Assembly (NCBI GenBank): GCA_963754845.1
Contig: CAVWHE010000006.1
Coordinates: forward strand, 1 to 64,000
Length of the DNA stretch: 64,000 bases
Direction: 5' to 3'
Origin: JAKASV01 sp963754845
Lineage (GTDB): Bacteria > Babelota > Babeliae > Babelales > Vermiphilaceae
Of this stretch, positions 55,781-64,000 are shown one piece after another. Below the pieces are notes generated by a model that made no database searches, was not told the origin of the DNA, and saw only the letters and a list, made by a program, of their open reading frames with translations. The number at the start of each line of letters is the position of its first letter. The first letter of the stretch is position 1. The position numbers and the translations under genes are program-made.

Positions 55781-57625
55781 ATGAATCACGAGTCTGCCGA
55801 GAGTTGCTGCGCACGCGTGGCGCAGGAAGTGCGCGACGTTGTTGGCGCCATCGGCATTGTTTTTGGTGACATAGGAACGAGTCCACTCTACGCCCTCGTC
55901 GCCATTTTTTCCCTTCTGCCAGTTTCTCTTGATAATGTCGTCGGAACCGTTTCTCTCATAATCTGGACACTCATTTTTGTTGTTTCGGTCCAGTATGCCT
56001 GGCTTGCCATGAGCCTCAGCAAGAAAGGCGAGGGCGGCACCGTTGTGCTTCGTGAGATCATAAAATCACTCCTGAGTTCGAAGACGGCCGTAACTTCCAT
56101 AACGCTTATGTCCTTCGTGGGGATAGCGCTCTTTATGGGCGATGGCGTCATAACGCCAGCAATCAGCATCCTGGGGGCCGTTGAAGGTCTTCGTCTCATA
56201 CCCATTTTTTCAACGCTCAGCACGGCAACCCTTGTTGCCATTGGCGCTGCCATCGCCGTTGCCCTTTTTTGCCTTCAGCGCCGCGGCGTCGAAGGCGTCT
56301 CAGGGATGTTCGGACCAATTATGGTCGTATGGTTTTGTGTCATAGGCGTCTCCGGCTTTGCCGAACTCATACATGAACCAAGCATACTTTTGGCCTTTAA
56401 TCCCTACTACGGTATCAAGTGCCTCTTCACCAATGGACTGGCGACGTCGGCCTTCATCTTGTCAGGTATCATACTGTGTGCAACGGGGGGCGAGGCGCTC
56501 TACGCCGACATGGGTCACATGGGACGCAGGCCCATCAGGCAAGCCTGGGTCATCGTGCTCATATCACTCGTGCTTAACTACATGGGACAGGGAGCGTTTT
56601 TGCTCGCCCATCCGGAAGCCAACCTCATCTTTCACGAAATGTTTTATCACCAGGTTCCGTGGCTCTACGTACCCTTCCTCGGCCTCTGTGTTGTCGCCGC
56701 CGTTATAGCTTCGCAGGCCATGATCAGTGGCGTCTTTGCCGTGGTTTATCAGGGTATAACAACCGGCATGCTTCCACGTTTCAAAGTTGATTACACATCG
56801 CAACGTTTTCACGCCCAAGTCTACGTCGGTTTTATTAACTGGCTTCTTTTGGGCGCCGTCGTTTTCATGATGATCCGCTTTAAAAGTGTCGAAAACCTCG
56901 CAGCTGCTTACGGCATGGCAGTGAGCGGAACAATGCTCATAACGAGTACGTTCATCACTCTCATCTTTCGGCTTCGCCGACAACCGTACCGGCAGGCTTT
57001 GGCAACCGTGCTTATCGTGATTAACTTCGTTTTTGTATGTACGTCGCTCACAAAACTCACCCAGGGCGGAATCTATTCGCTCATTATTGCCCTTGTTCCA
57101 CTGAGCATCATTGTCATCTACTACTTTGGCCGCAAAAAGATGCACCGCCTCGTCGAATCAGTGCCGCTGACGAAGTTTCTCGAAGTATACAAATCAGCAT
57201 ATGCGCGTGCAACCAAGATCGGCGGCACCGCTGTCTTTTTTATGCGTGATTCCCGCGCCGTGCAACCCTATCTTGTACAAACAATGGTCGACAACGGCAT
57301 CATTTACGATGACAACATCATCGTCTCAGTTGTGCAAGACGACACGCCCTACGGCATCGGTGGGTCCTTCAAAGAGAAGCTCGCCGACGGGCTGCGCGTC
57401 TTTGAGATCCATTGCGGATACATGGAGGTACCCAACATTGAAAAGATACTTCACAACGCCGGTATTGACATCAAGGTCATCTTTTTCGGCCTCGACGAAA
57501 TTGTGACACGCAACCCGGTGTGGCGAATTTTTTCGATTATTAAACGCCTCGCGCCGACCTTTGTGCGCTTTCACAAATTACCTCCCAATAAAATACACGG
57601 CGTCGTGACACTCATCAACATGTAA
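55781..57625 (+). CDS. kup: KUP-family potassium transporter
   Basis: The 614-residue protein has about twelve membrane helices and a soluble C-terminal tail. The family signature GIVFGDIGTSPLYAL is near the N-terminus, followed by WTLIFVVSVQYAWLAMSLSKKGEGG and FMGDGVITPAISILGAVEGL. It carries out K+/H+ symport. The start at ATG 55781 lies 87 bp after rplU. A small hairpin (AAGCGG/CCGCTT) spans the stop codon at 57624-57639. Confidence 0.95.
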   Translation: MNHESAESCCARVAQEVRDVVGAIGIVFGDIGTSPLYALVAIFSLLPVSLDNVVGTVSLIIWTLIFVVSVQYAWLAMSLSKKGEGGTVVLREIIKSLLSSKTAVTSITLMSFVGIALFMGDGVITPAISILGAVEGLRLIPIFSTLSTATLVAIGAAIAVALFCLQRRGVEGVSGMFGPIMVVWFCVIGVSGFAELIHEPSILLAFNPYYGIKCLFTNGLATSAFILSGIILCATGGEALYADMGHMGRRPIRQAWVIVLISLVLNYMGQGAFLLAHPEANLIFHEMFYHQVPWLYVPFLGLCVVAAVIASQAMISGVFAVVYQGITTGMLPRFKVDYTSQRFHAQVYVGFINWLLLGAVVFMMIRFKSVENLAAAYGMAVSGTMLITSTFITLIFRLRRQPYRQALATVLIVINFVFVCTSLTKLTQGGIYSLIIALVPLSIIVIYYFGRKKMHRLVESVPLTKFLEVYKSAYARATKIGGTAVFFMRDSRAVQPYLVQTMVDNGIIYDDNIIVSVVQDDTPYGIGGSFKEKLADGLRVFEIHCGYMEVPNIEKILHNAGIDIKVIFFGLDEIVTRNPVWRIFSIIKRLAPTFVRFHKLPPNKIHGVVTLINM

Positions 57626-57647
57626 GCGGGCAGCCGCTTCAAATGTA

Positions 57648-58616
57648 TCAACGGACGGGGAGCCTCTGCTGGACGATGCTTTCTTCGATGAGCGTGGCGA
57701 CTTGCGTGTGACCTGCTCGTCTGGCAATCTGGAGTGGAGTCTGATTATAACGGTCGGTACTCGACACCAGTATCTTGGCATAGCCTTCAAGAAGGATGCT
57801 CACGATACTGGCAAATCCAAGACGAGCCGCCAGATGAAGGGCTGACGTACCGTCCTTGTCAACTATTGTTGGCAAGACCAATTCCTTTGCAAGAATGGCT
57901 CTCACAACCCGTGGTCCCTTCTCAAAAACGGCCTGATGGAGCGCCGGCCACTCGTCGTTGTCGCGCATATTGATTTCCGTATCGCGATCTTCGACAATTT
58001 TGCACGCTACGTCCCAGTTATGTTTTTCGATGGCGAGCATAAGTGCCGTCTTGCCCTCGCTGCTTTTGGCGTTGACGCAGACCCTTGCAAGCCACGGGTG
58101 CTCCTGCCGCAAAAGCTCGGTAACGGCGGCTAGTGAGTTATGAAAGGCAGCATAGTGAAGCGCTGATTGTTGGTACGTATCGACGGCATCGAGATCGATG
58201 TCAGGATGGTCCAAAAGAGCTCTAACGATGGCAGCCGTCTCCGGAGTTCGCGTTCCGCATACAAGATGAAGTGGCGTTTGTCCCACGTTGTTCTTCTTGT
58301 TAACGTCTATCCCGGGTGCTTCCAGAAGCGCACGCACGACGTCCAAAGACCTGAGGGCAAGACCACACTGCATGGCGGCAACATGGAGCGCCGTCATGCA
58401 CTCCTCGCTCGTCATAACACCATTGACGTCGGCCTCGCCAGCGGCAATAAGCTGCCGAACGCGTCCACAATCCTTTTTTTCGACAGCGCTAAAAAACTCC
58501 TCTTGGGGTGTCATGGGAGCGGCAGCACATGCCGTGGAACACGTGACAAACAGAGTGAAAACGCAGGCCACAACAGATGGTAATAAACCGGGAAAACACG
58601 TGACATACTTTTTCAT
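57648..58616 (-). CDS. Secreted ankyrin-repeat protein
   Basis: The 322-residue protein has a signal peptide (LLPSVVACVFTLFVTCSTACA) and about seven ankyrin repeats through most of its length, for example GQTPLHLVCGTRTPETAAIV, QSALHYAAFHNSLAAVTELL, WPALHQAVFEKGPRVVRAIL and TSALHLAARLGFASIVSILL. The start ATG 58616 follows CGAGG at seven bases. It is convergent with kup, only 22 bp away. The repeats are more diverged from each other than those of the 46194 gene, so this is an older array. Likely an exported binding protein; the target is unknown. Confidence 0.88.
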   Translation of the reverse strand: MKKYVTCFPGLLPSVVACVFTLFVTCSTACAAAPMTPQEEFFSAVEKKDCGRVRQLIAAGEADVNGVMTSEECMTALHVAAMQCGLALRSLDVVRALLEAPGIDVNKKNNVGQTPLHLVCGTRTPETAAIVRALLDHPDIDLDAVDTYQQSALHYAAFHNSLAAVTELLRQEHPWLARVCVNAKSSEGKTALMLAIEKHNWDVACKIVEDRDTEINMRDNDEWPALHQAVFEKGPRVVRAILAKELVLPTIVDKDGTSALHLAARLGFASIVSILLEGYAKILVSSTDRYNQTPLQIARRAGHTQVATLIEESIVQQRLPVR

Positions 58617-58723
58617 CGAAGACCTCGAAAAGCACATTGACCAAACAACAACAAAAAGCACACACGATACAACCGCCTATCACAAGACCGCCAACGCACC
58701 GGCTGACCGCGCACTGACCACAA

Positions 58724-59443
58724 TCACCGAAGACCACCCGTACCATCAAAAAAGGCGATTGGTTGAGCCGGCTGCCGCGACTTTGAAGTACCCCCCGTGT
58801 AATTTTCACCGGAGCACGCATCTGATGACACATGCACGGGACCTGGCTGCACTGGCCTACTTTCGATACGGCATCGATGGCTTATTGCATAGTCCTTCTT
58901 CTGACACTCGCATGCATCTTCATCGACAGCGCGGCGCACGCGTTTGGGGCTGCGCACAGGTTTCTGTTGATCTTCTCCACCACTCGCACCGTCGCCTCCA
59001 CCCATCTCGGCTAAGGTCCTTTTCCCGCCGGCAAGACCGTGCGAACACTCGTCGTCAGAAGTACCTGCCCATGACTGTGCTTGAGTACAGTCGTGGTTGG
59101 CACGAAACGCGAAACCACTGGAGACACTTTCCTCGCCAGGCATTATTTCTGGCTCAGCGTCACGCTGACTGCCTAATATGCTTTGATGCAAAAATGGCGG
59201 CCCATCAAGAGGTTGGTGGAGAAACGATTGCTTATAAAGCTCGGGAAATCTCTCTAAAAGCACCATATGCATGGCACGATTGATGCGCTCCGCACGATTG
59301 TCGGCGGCCGCGTCGGCTCTTCTGCTGGCGGCGTTGTCCTTGCGCGGCCCACCACCGGCCAGGATAGTACCGAAAGCTATTGTCATACACACAACAGCCA
59401 CATACGATAGTTTAATGTTTAAGTGCGGTAATATTTGCTTCAT
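58724..59443 (-). CDS. Secreted effector candidate with NLS-like motif
   Basis: The 239-residue protein has a signal peptide (LSYVAVVCMTIAFGTILAGG). The mature part is hydrophilic and apparently disordered, with no known domain. It carries a basic cluster QKPVRSPKRVRRAVDED (about residues 160-176) that resembles a eukaryotic nuclear localisation signal. Its ATG at 59441-59443 overlaps the stop of the upstream zinc-finger gene (ATGA), with GAGGGG about ten bases upstream. Coupled expression with a zinc-finger protein makes a joint nuclear role in a host a reasonable but untested guess. Confidence 0.7.
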   Translation of the reverse strand: MKQILPHLNIKLSYVAVVCMTIAFGTILAGGGPRKDNAASRRADAAADNRAERINRAMHMVLLERFPELYKQSFLHQPLDGPPFLHQSILGSQRDAEPEIMPGEESVSSGFAFRANHDCTQAQSWAGTSDDECSHGLAGGKRTLAEMGGGDGASGGEDQQKPVRSPKRVRRAVDEDACECQKKDYAISHRCRIESRPVQPGPVHVSSDACSGENYTGGTSKSRQPAQPIAFFDGTGGLR

Positions 59444-60234
59444 GGCTTGTTGTCCCCTCGGTACGTAAACTTACTATGAACACATCGCCTGTGGTAGGTA
59501 AGTCCACCACAACGAGCAGCCACAAAGCCGCACAATTCACATTTAAGCGATCTCTGCTGTACGTGCATCCTGAGGACATGAGTTGCAAGGTCTGACGCGT
59601 ACGCAGAGGCGTACGAACATTGATTGCATACATGCCGCTTAACACCTTGGTGAACCGACGAAACGTGTTGTGCAAGATGACCCTTGTACGCTGTTGTAAA
59701 GTTGCACTGAGTACACGCAAAGGGCCTTTCTCCCGTGTGGGTCCGCCTGTGTTCAAGAATTCTTCGGTTCTTGCTAGTCACATAGCCACACTCACTGCAG
59801 GCAAACATTCGGCCGGGCAGTGGTACATCGTGTCCCTCATGGGGGTTGCTCTTGACAGCACATGCAGACAAGTTTGCACCGAGATCGACCCCACCGTCCT
59901 GGCACCATGGTATAAAGCCAGCAGGAGCATCGTCACCATCGAGCCGACCAGTAGATTCTGACGAGGGTGTTGCTGCGGCAGCAGTAGTAGTATGTGCCGA
60001 GACGGCCGCGATGGTACTTCCAGGCAAGGCGTTTATATAACCATCACCAGTAGGCAGACGTAAAGGCCCAAGGGGATCTACACCATCGTCACTAACGAAG
60101 TCAAACATCGAGTTTCCAAATAAATTCCACGATTCATGAGCGCGCGGAGGTTCAAAGCTCGCATGTGCACCGTAAGCGGCACCGCACAAAAAACATACAA
60201 GAAACGACCTCAAAACTTTTTCGATTATCATCAT
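59440..60234 (-). CDS. Secreted C2H2 zinc-finger protein
   Basis: The 264-residue protein has an N-terminal signal peptide (KVLRSFLVCFLCGAAYGAHA), a linker of about 115 residues, and four complete C2H2 fingers at about 146-166, 174-195, 203-224 and 232-253. Each has C-x2-C-x12-H-x3/4-H spacing. Fingers 1 and 2 are joined by HTGERPF, the standard linker of eukaryotic DNA-binding fingers. Bacterial C2H2 proteins (Ros/MucR type) usually have one finger and no such linker, so this looks like a eukaryote-derived protein placed behind a bacterial export signal. ATG 60234 follows GAGGAAG. It is coupled to the NLS-bearing gene downstream. Confidence 0.9.
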   Translation of the reverse strand: MMIIEKVLRSFLVCFLCGAAYGAHASFEPPRAHESWNLFGNSMFDFVSDDGVDPLGPLRLPTGDGYINALPGSTIAAVSAHTTTAAAATPSSESTGRLDGDDAPAGFIPWCQDGGVDLGANLSACAVKSNPHEGHDVPLPGRMFACSECGYVTSKNRRILEHRRTHTGERPFACTQCNFTTAYKGHLAQHVSSVHQGVKRHVCNQCSYASAYASDLATHVLRMHVQQRSLKCELCGFVAARCGGLTYHRRCVHSKFTYRGDNKP

Positions 60235-60534
60235 GGCACAACTTCCTCGCCAAAAAACGTATTTCAAACATGCGCTAGCACCTACAACATCTCTCCAGGA
60301 GCTGTAGATACACAACGGTAACAAGCTTAACACATTTAGTGCAGCGAGAAAACAGGCGAGTAATTATTAACTAAAACTGTGATAATTTTTTCAAAAATAG
60401 TGTGCAAGACGTGATATGCACCACACATAGATGGCACGAAACCCCCCGCTAGAATTTGTTAGTGAGTACTGAAAGTTCAGCATATGGGTGCCGTGAAAAG
60501 CACGTTGTTCTCGGGGGCGCGACCGAGCTTCGTG
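60235..60534. other. 300-bp region upstream of the zinc-finger gene
   Basis: An AT-rich centre (60360-60400) offers leftward promoter-like elements (TTGAAA, about 18 bp, TTAATA). The right part follows the der stop and has a C6 run but no clear terminator. No gene is supported. Confidence 0.45.
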
Positions 60535-61854
60535 CTAACTTGTGCGCGGGATGAAAACAAGCGGTACGCTTTTAAGGTCAAACGTCGCGCGCAGCACGTT
60601 GTCGAAAAATCCCAGCTGACCGTCGCCGAACCATCGTGGTTGGTTGACAATCATGAGGAGGGTCGGCGGAGCCGTTTTGACCTGTCGCACACGAAAGAGC
60701 TTGAGCAGCTGTGTCTTGTGGTACAGTGGCCGACGCGTGAGAGCCTCTTTGCACGCGAACGTGAGCTCATGATCGTTGAGTTTTTGTTCGTATCTTTTCC
60801 ACACTTTTTCAACAAGGGGCATTATTTTGCCGATGTTTTTCCCTGTAGTGCATGAAATAGAAAGATGCTCGACCTTGTCGATGAGATGCGCGTATCCTTC
60901 AAGGTCGCGGGCAAGATCGGCCTGCGTCGATTGGTCGGCCAGGTCGTCCTTATTGAAAAGAATGATGAGCGCTTTGTGAAGGTCAGCAAAGGCGTGAAAG
61001 GCGAGCTTGAGTTCCTGGTCGGCAAGCTGTCCTTCGTGGGCGTCGATCATGAGAATGACAATGTGAGCATCATCAAGTGCCCTCAACGAGCTCTTGACCA
61101 TCATAGTCTCAAGTCCCTCGTGGACTGAGCGCTTTCGACGAATACCGGGAGTATCGGTTACGACAATGTCGTGCTTGCAAAAAGCAACGCGTTCGGAAAT
61201 TGACTCGCGCGTCGTTCCCGGCACGTCTGAAACGATGGCGCGCTCTTTGTTGACAAGGAGGTTGAGGAGCGATGACTTGCCGACATTGGGCTTGCCGAGG
61301 AGGACGACGTTGTATGCCGCCTTTTCTTCGTCGTGCGCGTGCCCTGCTGTTTGGGCTAGCTGTTCGACGATGAGTTCGAGCACATCGCCGACGCCCGTAC
61401 CGTGCTGGCACGACACATCAATTGCCTCCTTAAAACCGAGTCGAGCGCACTCAAAGGCGTTTTCAGCCGAGGTCTTAACGTCGCTTTTATTGATAATGAG
61501 AATGACATTTTTGCGCTCTTTGTGCAGAAGGCGGGCGATCGCGCGATCTTCGGCAAGAGGGCCAACGGAGCCGTCGACAACAAAGAGGATAACGTCGGCA
61601 TGCTCAATCATAGAAAGTGCTCTTTGGCGCGTTTTTTCAACAAGATCATCGTGAGCTTTCGTGAGACTGACGCCGCCCGTGTCGATGAGCTCAAAGCAGG
61701 CGTCCTGCCAGTACACCGTATCGGATACGCAGTCGCGCGTTACACCGTGACAATCGAACGTGATGGCTTTGACTGACGTCGAAAGACGATTAAAGAGGCT
61801 CGATTTGCCGACGTTTGTTCTTCCTGCTATGACGACCTTCGCACGTTTTTTCAT
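60535..61854 (-). CDS. der: Ribosome biogenesis GTPase Der (EngA)
   Basis: The 439-residue protein has two tandem GTPase domains and a C-terminal KH-like domain. Motifs in order are G1 GRTNVGKSSLFNRL, DTGG and NKSD for the first, and GKPNVGKSSLLNLL, DTPGIRRK and NKDD for the second. It is required for 50S subunit assembly. ATG 61854 follows AAAGGA, which excludes a longer 471-residue form. It begins 10 bp after the end of the dnaX reading frame, so the two share a transcript. Confidence 0.95.
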   Translation of the reverse strand: MKKRAKVVIAGRTNVGKSSLFNRLSTSVKAITFDCHGVTRDCVSDTVYWQDACFELIDTGGVSLTKAHDDLVEKTRQRALSMIEHADVILFVVDGSVGPLAEDRAIARLLHKERKNVILIINKSDVKTSAENAFECARLGFKEAIDVSCQHGTGVGDVLELIVEQLAQTAGHAHDEEKAAYNVVLLGKPNVGKSSLLNLLVNKERAIVSDVPGTTRESISERVAFCKHDIVVTDTPGIRRKRSVHEGLETMMVKSSLRALDDAHIVILMIDAHEGQLADQELKLAFHAFADLHKALIILFNKDDLADQSTQADLARDLEGYAHLIDKVEHLSISCTTGKNIGKIMPLVEKVWKRYEQKLNDHELTFACKEALTRRPLYHKTQLLKLFRVRQVKTAPPTLLMIVNQPRWFGDGQLGFFDNVLRATFDLKSVPLVFIPRTS

Positions 61855-61864
61855 GGGATCCTTT

Positions 61865-63743
61865 TTACTGGGAGCCTTCGTACACGATACCTGGAAAGGA
61901 GCGCACAAGAGCGCACGCCTTGGGCCACACGCTGGCGTCTGAAATATCAACTGTCATACGGCGCGCCGGACGCTGTGACGGTGTTTTTGTAGAGGTGCGG
62001 TACGCACGCGGCGGTGCCGCTTCTTCGTGCTCGCGTCCGCACGAAGTTTGTATCACCGGTGGTGAAACAGTACGCGGAAGAGCTGCCTCGCGAGCCTCGT
62101 GTTCCTGAACTGTTGCCGTCGGCGACGTCGGTACGATGTCGGGAACAAAGAGAGGAATGAGGCGCGCACCCGACCCGAAGATATCGCTAAGTGCCGCCGC
62201 CCACGATGCCGTTTCCCTCACAAGAAGTTCTTCAAAGAAAGCAAATTGTTGCGCAAAAGCGGCAGTGACTTTTTTGTTGTGCTCATCGTATGATCGGTAC
62301 TGTCCGTGACCAAAAATTGAGCTCAAAAGTGTATTGTCAAGCGCTGCAATTTTATCAACAAACGTGCGCCAAAGTCTGAGCCCGGCATCGGCAGGCGTGA
62401 TAGCGGTAGATACACCCACAGTGCGGATGCTGCGCTTCGAGTCCTCACTCCCAGTTCGTCGGTGCTCAACGGCGTCGCCTGTATTTCTGCGCAGCTCATC
62501 GGTCTGTCGCTGACACGAGGCGATCTTCAGAAGTGCGGCACGTGGGCGAGGGGGCCTGAGGGATGTGTGAAGGAAAATGCTGCGTTGCCTGCGGGGTCGC
62601 ACATTCTAGCGCCTGCGATGCCTCCACGCCGGAAACGCGACAGCCATCGTGGCAGAGGCTCACGAGGAGCATTTCAAGCACAAGATGTTTGCTCGACGTT
62701 CGTGCAAACGCCCGTTCGTGGGCATACAGTGTTTCAAGAATCGTCATGAGACGCTCATGGGTGTATTTTTGTGCAAGGTTCTTGAGCGCGATAGCATGTA
62801 CATGAGCAACGGGAACCTCAAGCCCGTGATGTGACCATACAAGAAAGCGCACAAATTCCATGGACCTCTTCCACACGTAATCAGCGTCGAAGGTTTCAAA
62901 GGCGATGCTTCTCAAGAGTTCGACGAGGCGTTGCTCATTGCGATCGGCGAGGATACTAAAAAGGGCAACCACGTAATCGTCGCTCATGTGTCCGAGGACA
63001 GCAAGCACCGTATCAACCGTTATGCGCCCTTTGGCAAAGCGTACGCGCTCGAGCATGTTGAGGGCGTCGCGTACCGAGCCCTGTGATTCACGTGCGACAA
63101 TGTCAAGGGCCGGCTCATCCGCAGCTATCGATTCATTGGCGCACACGACCGCAAGATGTTTAACAAGCTCGCGCGTGCCGACGGACCCAAAACATACCTG
63201 AAAGCACCGCGATCGTACCGTTTCGATGATCTTGTCCTGGTCCGTCGTTGCTAAAATAAAGACCACCGCATCCGGCGGTTCTTCCAATATCTTAAGCATC
63301 GCATTAAAGGCCGCCTTGCTGAGCATGTGAGCTTCGTCGATCAGATAAATTTTTTTGCGGCCCATGAGCGGCAAAAACGAGGCTGAATCGATGATTTGGC
63401 GAACATTATCAACACCCGTATGTGAAGCGGCATCAATTTCGATAAAATCAGGATGTTTACCGGCTTCCATAGCCGCACATGATGGACATGCACGACAGGG
63501 CAGAGTACTGTTTTTAGGATCCTTTTGAAAGTGGACAATTCCTGGCAATTAATGTGCCGCGGCAAAAATACGAGCCATTGACGTTTTTCCCGTGCCCCGT
63601 TGTCCCCAAAAAAGATACACGGGAAAAAGATGACCGCGATACAAACTATTTTTGAGCATCTTCGCCGACAATTCCTGGCCAATGATCTGGTCAAAGTTTT
63701 GCGCCCGCCACTTACGTGCCAGGTTGAGCTGGATTTCATTCAT
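61865..63743 (-). pseudogene. dnaX: DNA polymerase III tau/gamma subunit, disrupted
   Basis: The N-terminal piece (MNEIQLNLARKWRAQNFDQI, Walker A GQRGTGKTSMAR) stops at an in-frame TAA at 63549-63551. The AAA core then continues in the same frame (PCRACPSC zinc cluster, IDEAHMLSKAAFNAMLKILE, ILATTDQDKIIETVRSRC). In the alternate frame the bases over the stop read HINC, like the usual first zinc-binding Cys, so two nearby compensating shifts are possible. The core frame ends at 62496, and the tau-type C-terminal region continues in another frame to 61865. A G5 run at 62550-62554 is a candidate slip site: one base fewer would join the two. dnaX is essential, so a second copy, recoding or sequence error must be considered. 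Confidence 0.75.
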
Positions 63744-63974
63744 GGCAGTACCCATTACAAAACACGACAAACGCGATCATCACGCCGCACGAGCCCATAA
63801 CTTAAGACACGCAGCCAATTACAATCAACGACGTCACGCTCGGCTACATACAGTGTCATAACAAGAAGGGGAAAATATACAAGAATCATTGCCCCTGCTG
63901 CTTTCTTTCGAACCTGACAGATTAAACAACTATTCTTTATATAGTTTCCCCAATTTTTTAATTGCTGCTCATCC

Positions 63975-64000
63975 TGGCGGAGAGAGAGGGATTCGAACCC
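63975..64000 (-). tRNA. tRNA-Ser, 3' part only
   Basis: On the complement, GGGTTCGAATCCCTC (T-arm) is followed by the acceptor strand TCTCTCC, discriminator G and CCA. The acceptor predicts a 5' GGAGAGA, and the G discriminator fits serine. The anticodon lies outside the window, so the isoacceptor is unknown. Confidence 0.75.

Noticed and set aside
58288..59283. 331-codon open frame on the + strand
   Set aside because: It lies opposite the ankyrin and effector-candidate genes, both of which have signal peptides and Shine-Dalgarno sequences. The + frame has neither and looks like antisense coding.
61094..61654. 186-codon open frame opposite der
   Set aside because: It is a shadow of the highly conserved GTPase gene.
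62496..62602. Programmed tau/gamma frameshift in dnaX
   Set aside because: The needed shift is +1 (or -2), and no A-rich slippery heptamer or A-run is present. An indel at the G5 tract is simpler, though recoding is not formally excluded.
63549..63551. TAA reassigned as a sense codon
   Set aside because: TAA ends several clearly intact genes in the window, for example kup, so a general reassignment is not credible.

Overview
The window looks like part of a small, host-associated Gram-negative chromosome, most like the Candidatus Dependentiae (TM6) type. That assignment is an inference. It rests on a diderm Tol system, three secreted ankyrin proteins, secreted beta-propeller-like proteins, a secreted eukaryote-type C2H2 zinc-finger protein and many signal-peptide proteins with no recognisable family. 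No rRNA or phylogenetic marker was compared. Coding density is high, genes sit in long same-strand runs, and many starts are supported by a purine-rich Shine-Dalgarno sequence.

Layout. 1-1607 is an array of hairpin-rich repeats. 1740-8902 holds two NamZ-like (DUF1343) proteins, an ankyrin protein, RodA, a sugar-nucleotide epimerase and an FAD mutase-like enzyme. 9148-15553 holds a Cys-rich propeller protein, tRNA-Val/Asn/Asp, a secreted orphan, a lipoprotein-like UDP-galactopyranose mutase between 59-bp direct repeats, a DUF378 protein and tolB. tolQRAB runs leftward from 17919 to 14246. 18010-25271 is an unusual leftward operon: a 1580-residue protein joining a degenerate phosphatase domain to three type-1 periplasmic binding domains, then a pentameric ligand-gated ion channel homologue, then a second degenerate phosphatase. 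25528-27910 is a second repeat array, partly an inverted copy of the first, so about 24 kb is bracketed by inverted repeats.

27908-36552 runs leftward: a second Cys-rich propeller protein, a frameshifted fucosyltransferase-like gene, potD-C-B-A and a multi-pass membrane protein, and a secreted methyltransferase-like protein. A decayed IS30 element (36640-37756) follows. 37972-46072 runs rightward: prmC, a PilM/PilN-like pair, then TolC, a membrane fusion protein, two MacB-type permeases and an ATPase, which together form a tripartite exporter. 46194-53254 holds a large ankyrin protein, an 1120-residue secreted orphan, an intact IS5-type element with TA target duplication, and a repeat-bearing secreted protein. 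53431-64000 holds pepA, rplU, kup, an ankyrin protein, a coupled pair of secreted effector candidates (one with an NLS-like basic cluster, one with four C2H2 fingers), der, a multiply disrupted dnaX, and the edge of a tRNA-Ser.

The most interesting items are the channel/binding-protein/pseudophosphatase operon, the secreted zinc-finger protein with its coupled partner, and the mirrored hairpin arrays. Three reading frames would be restored by removing one base from a G/C run, which suggests either phase variation or homopolymer errors in the sequence. Read-level checking should precede any biological claim about those genes.
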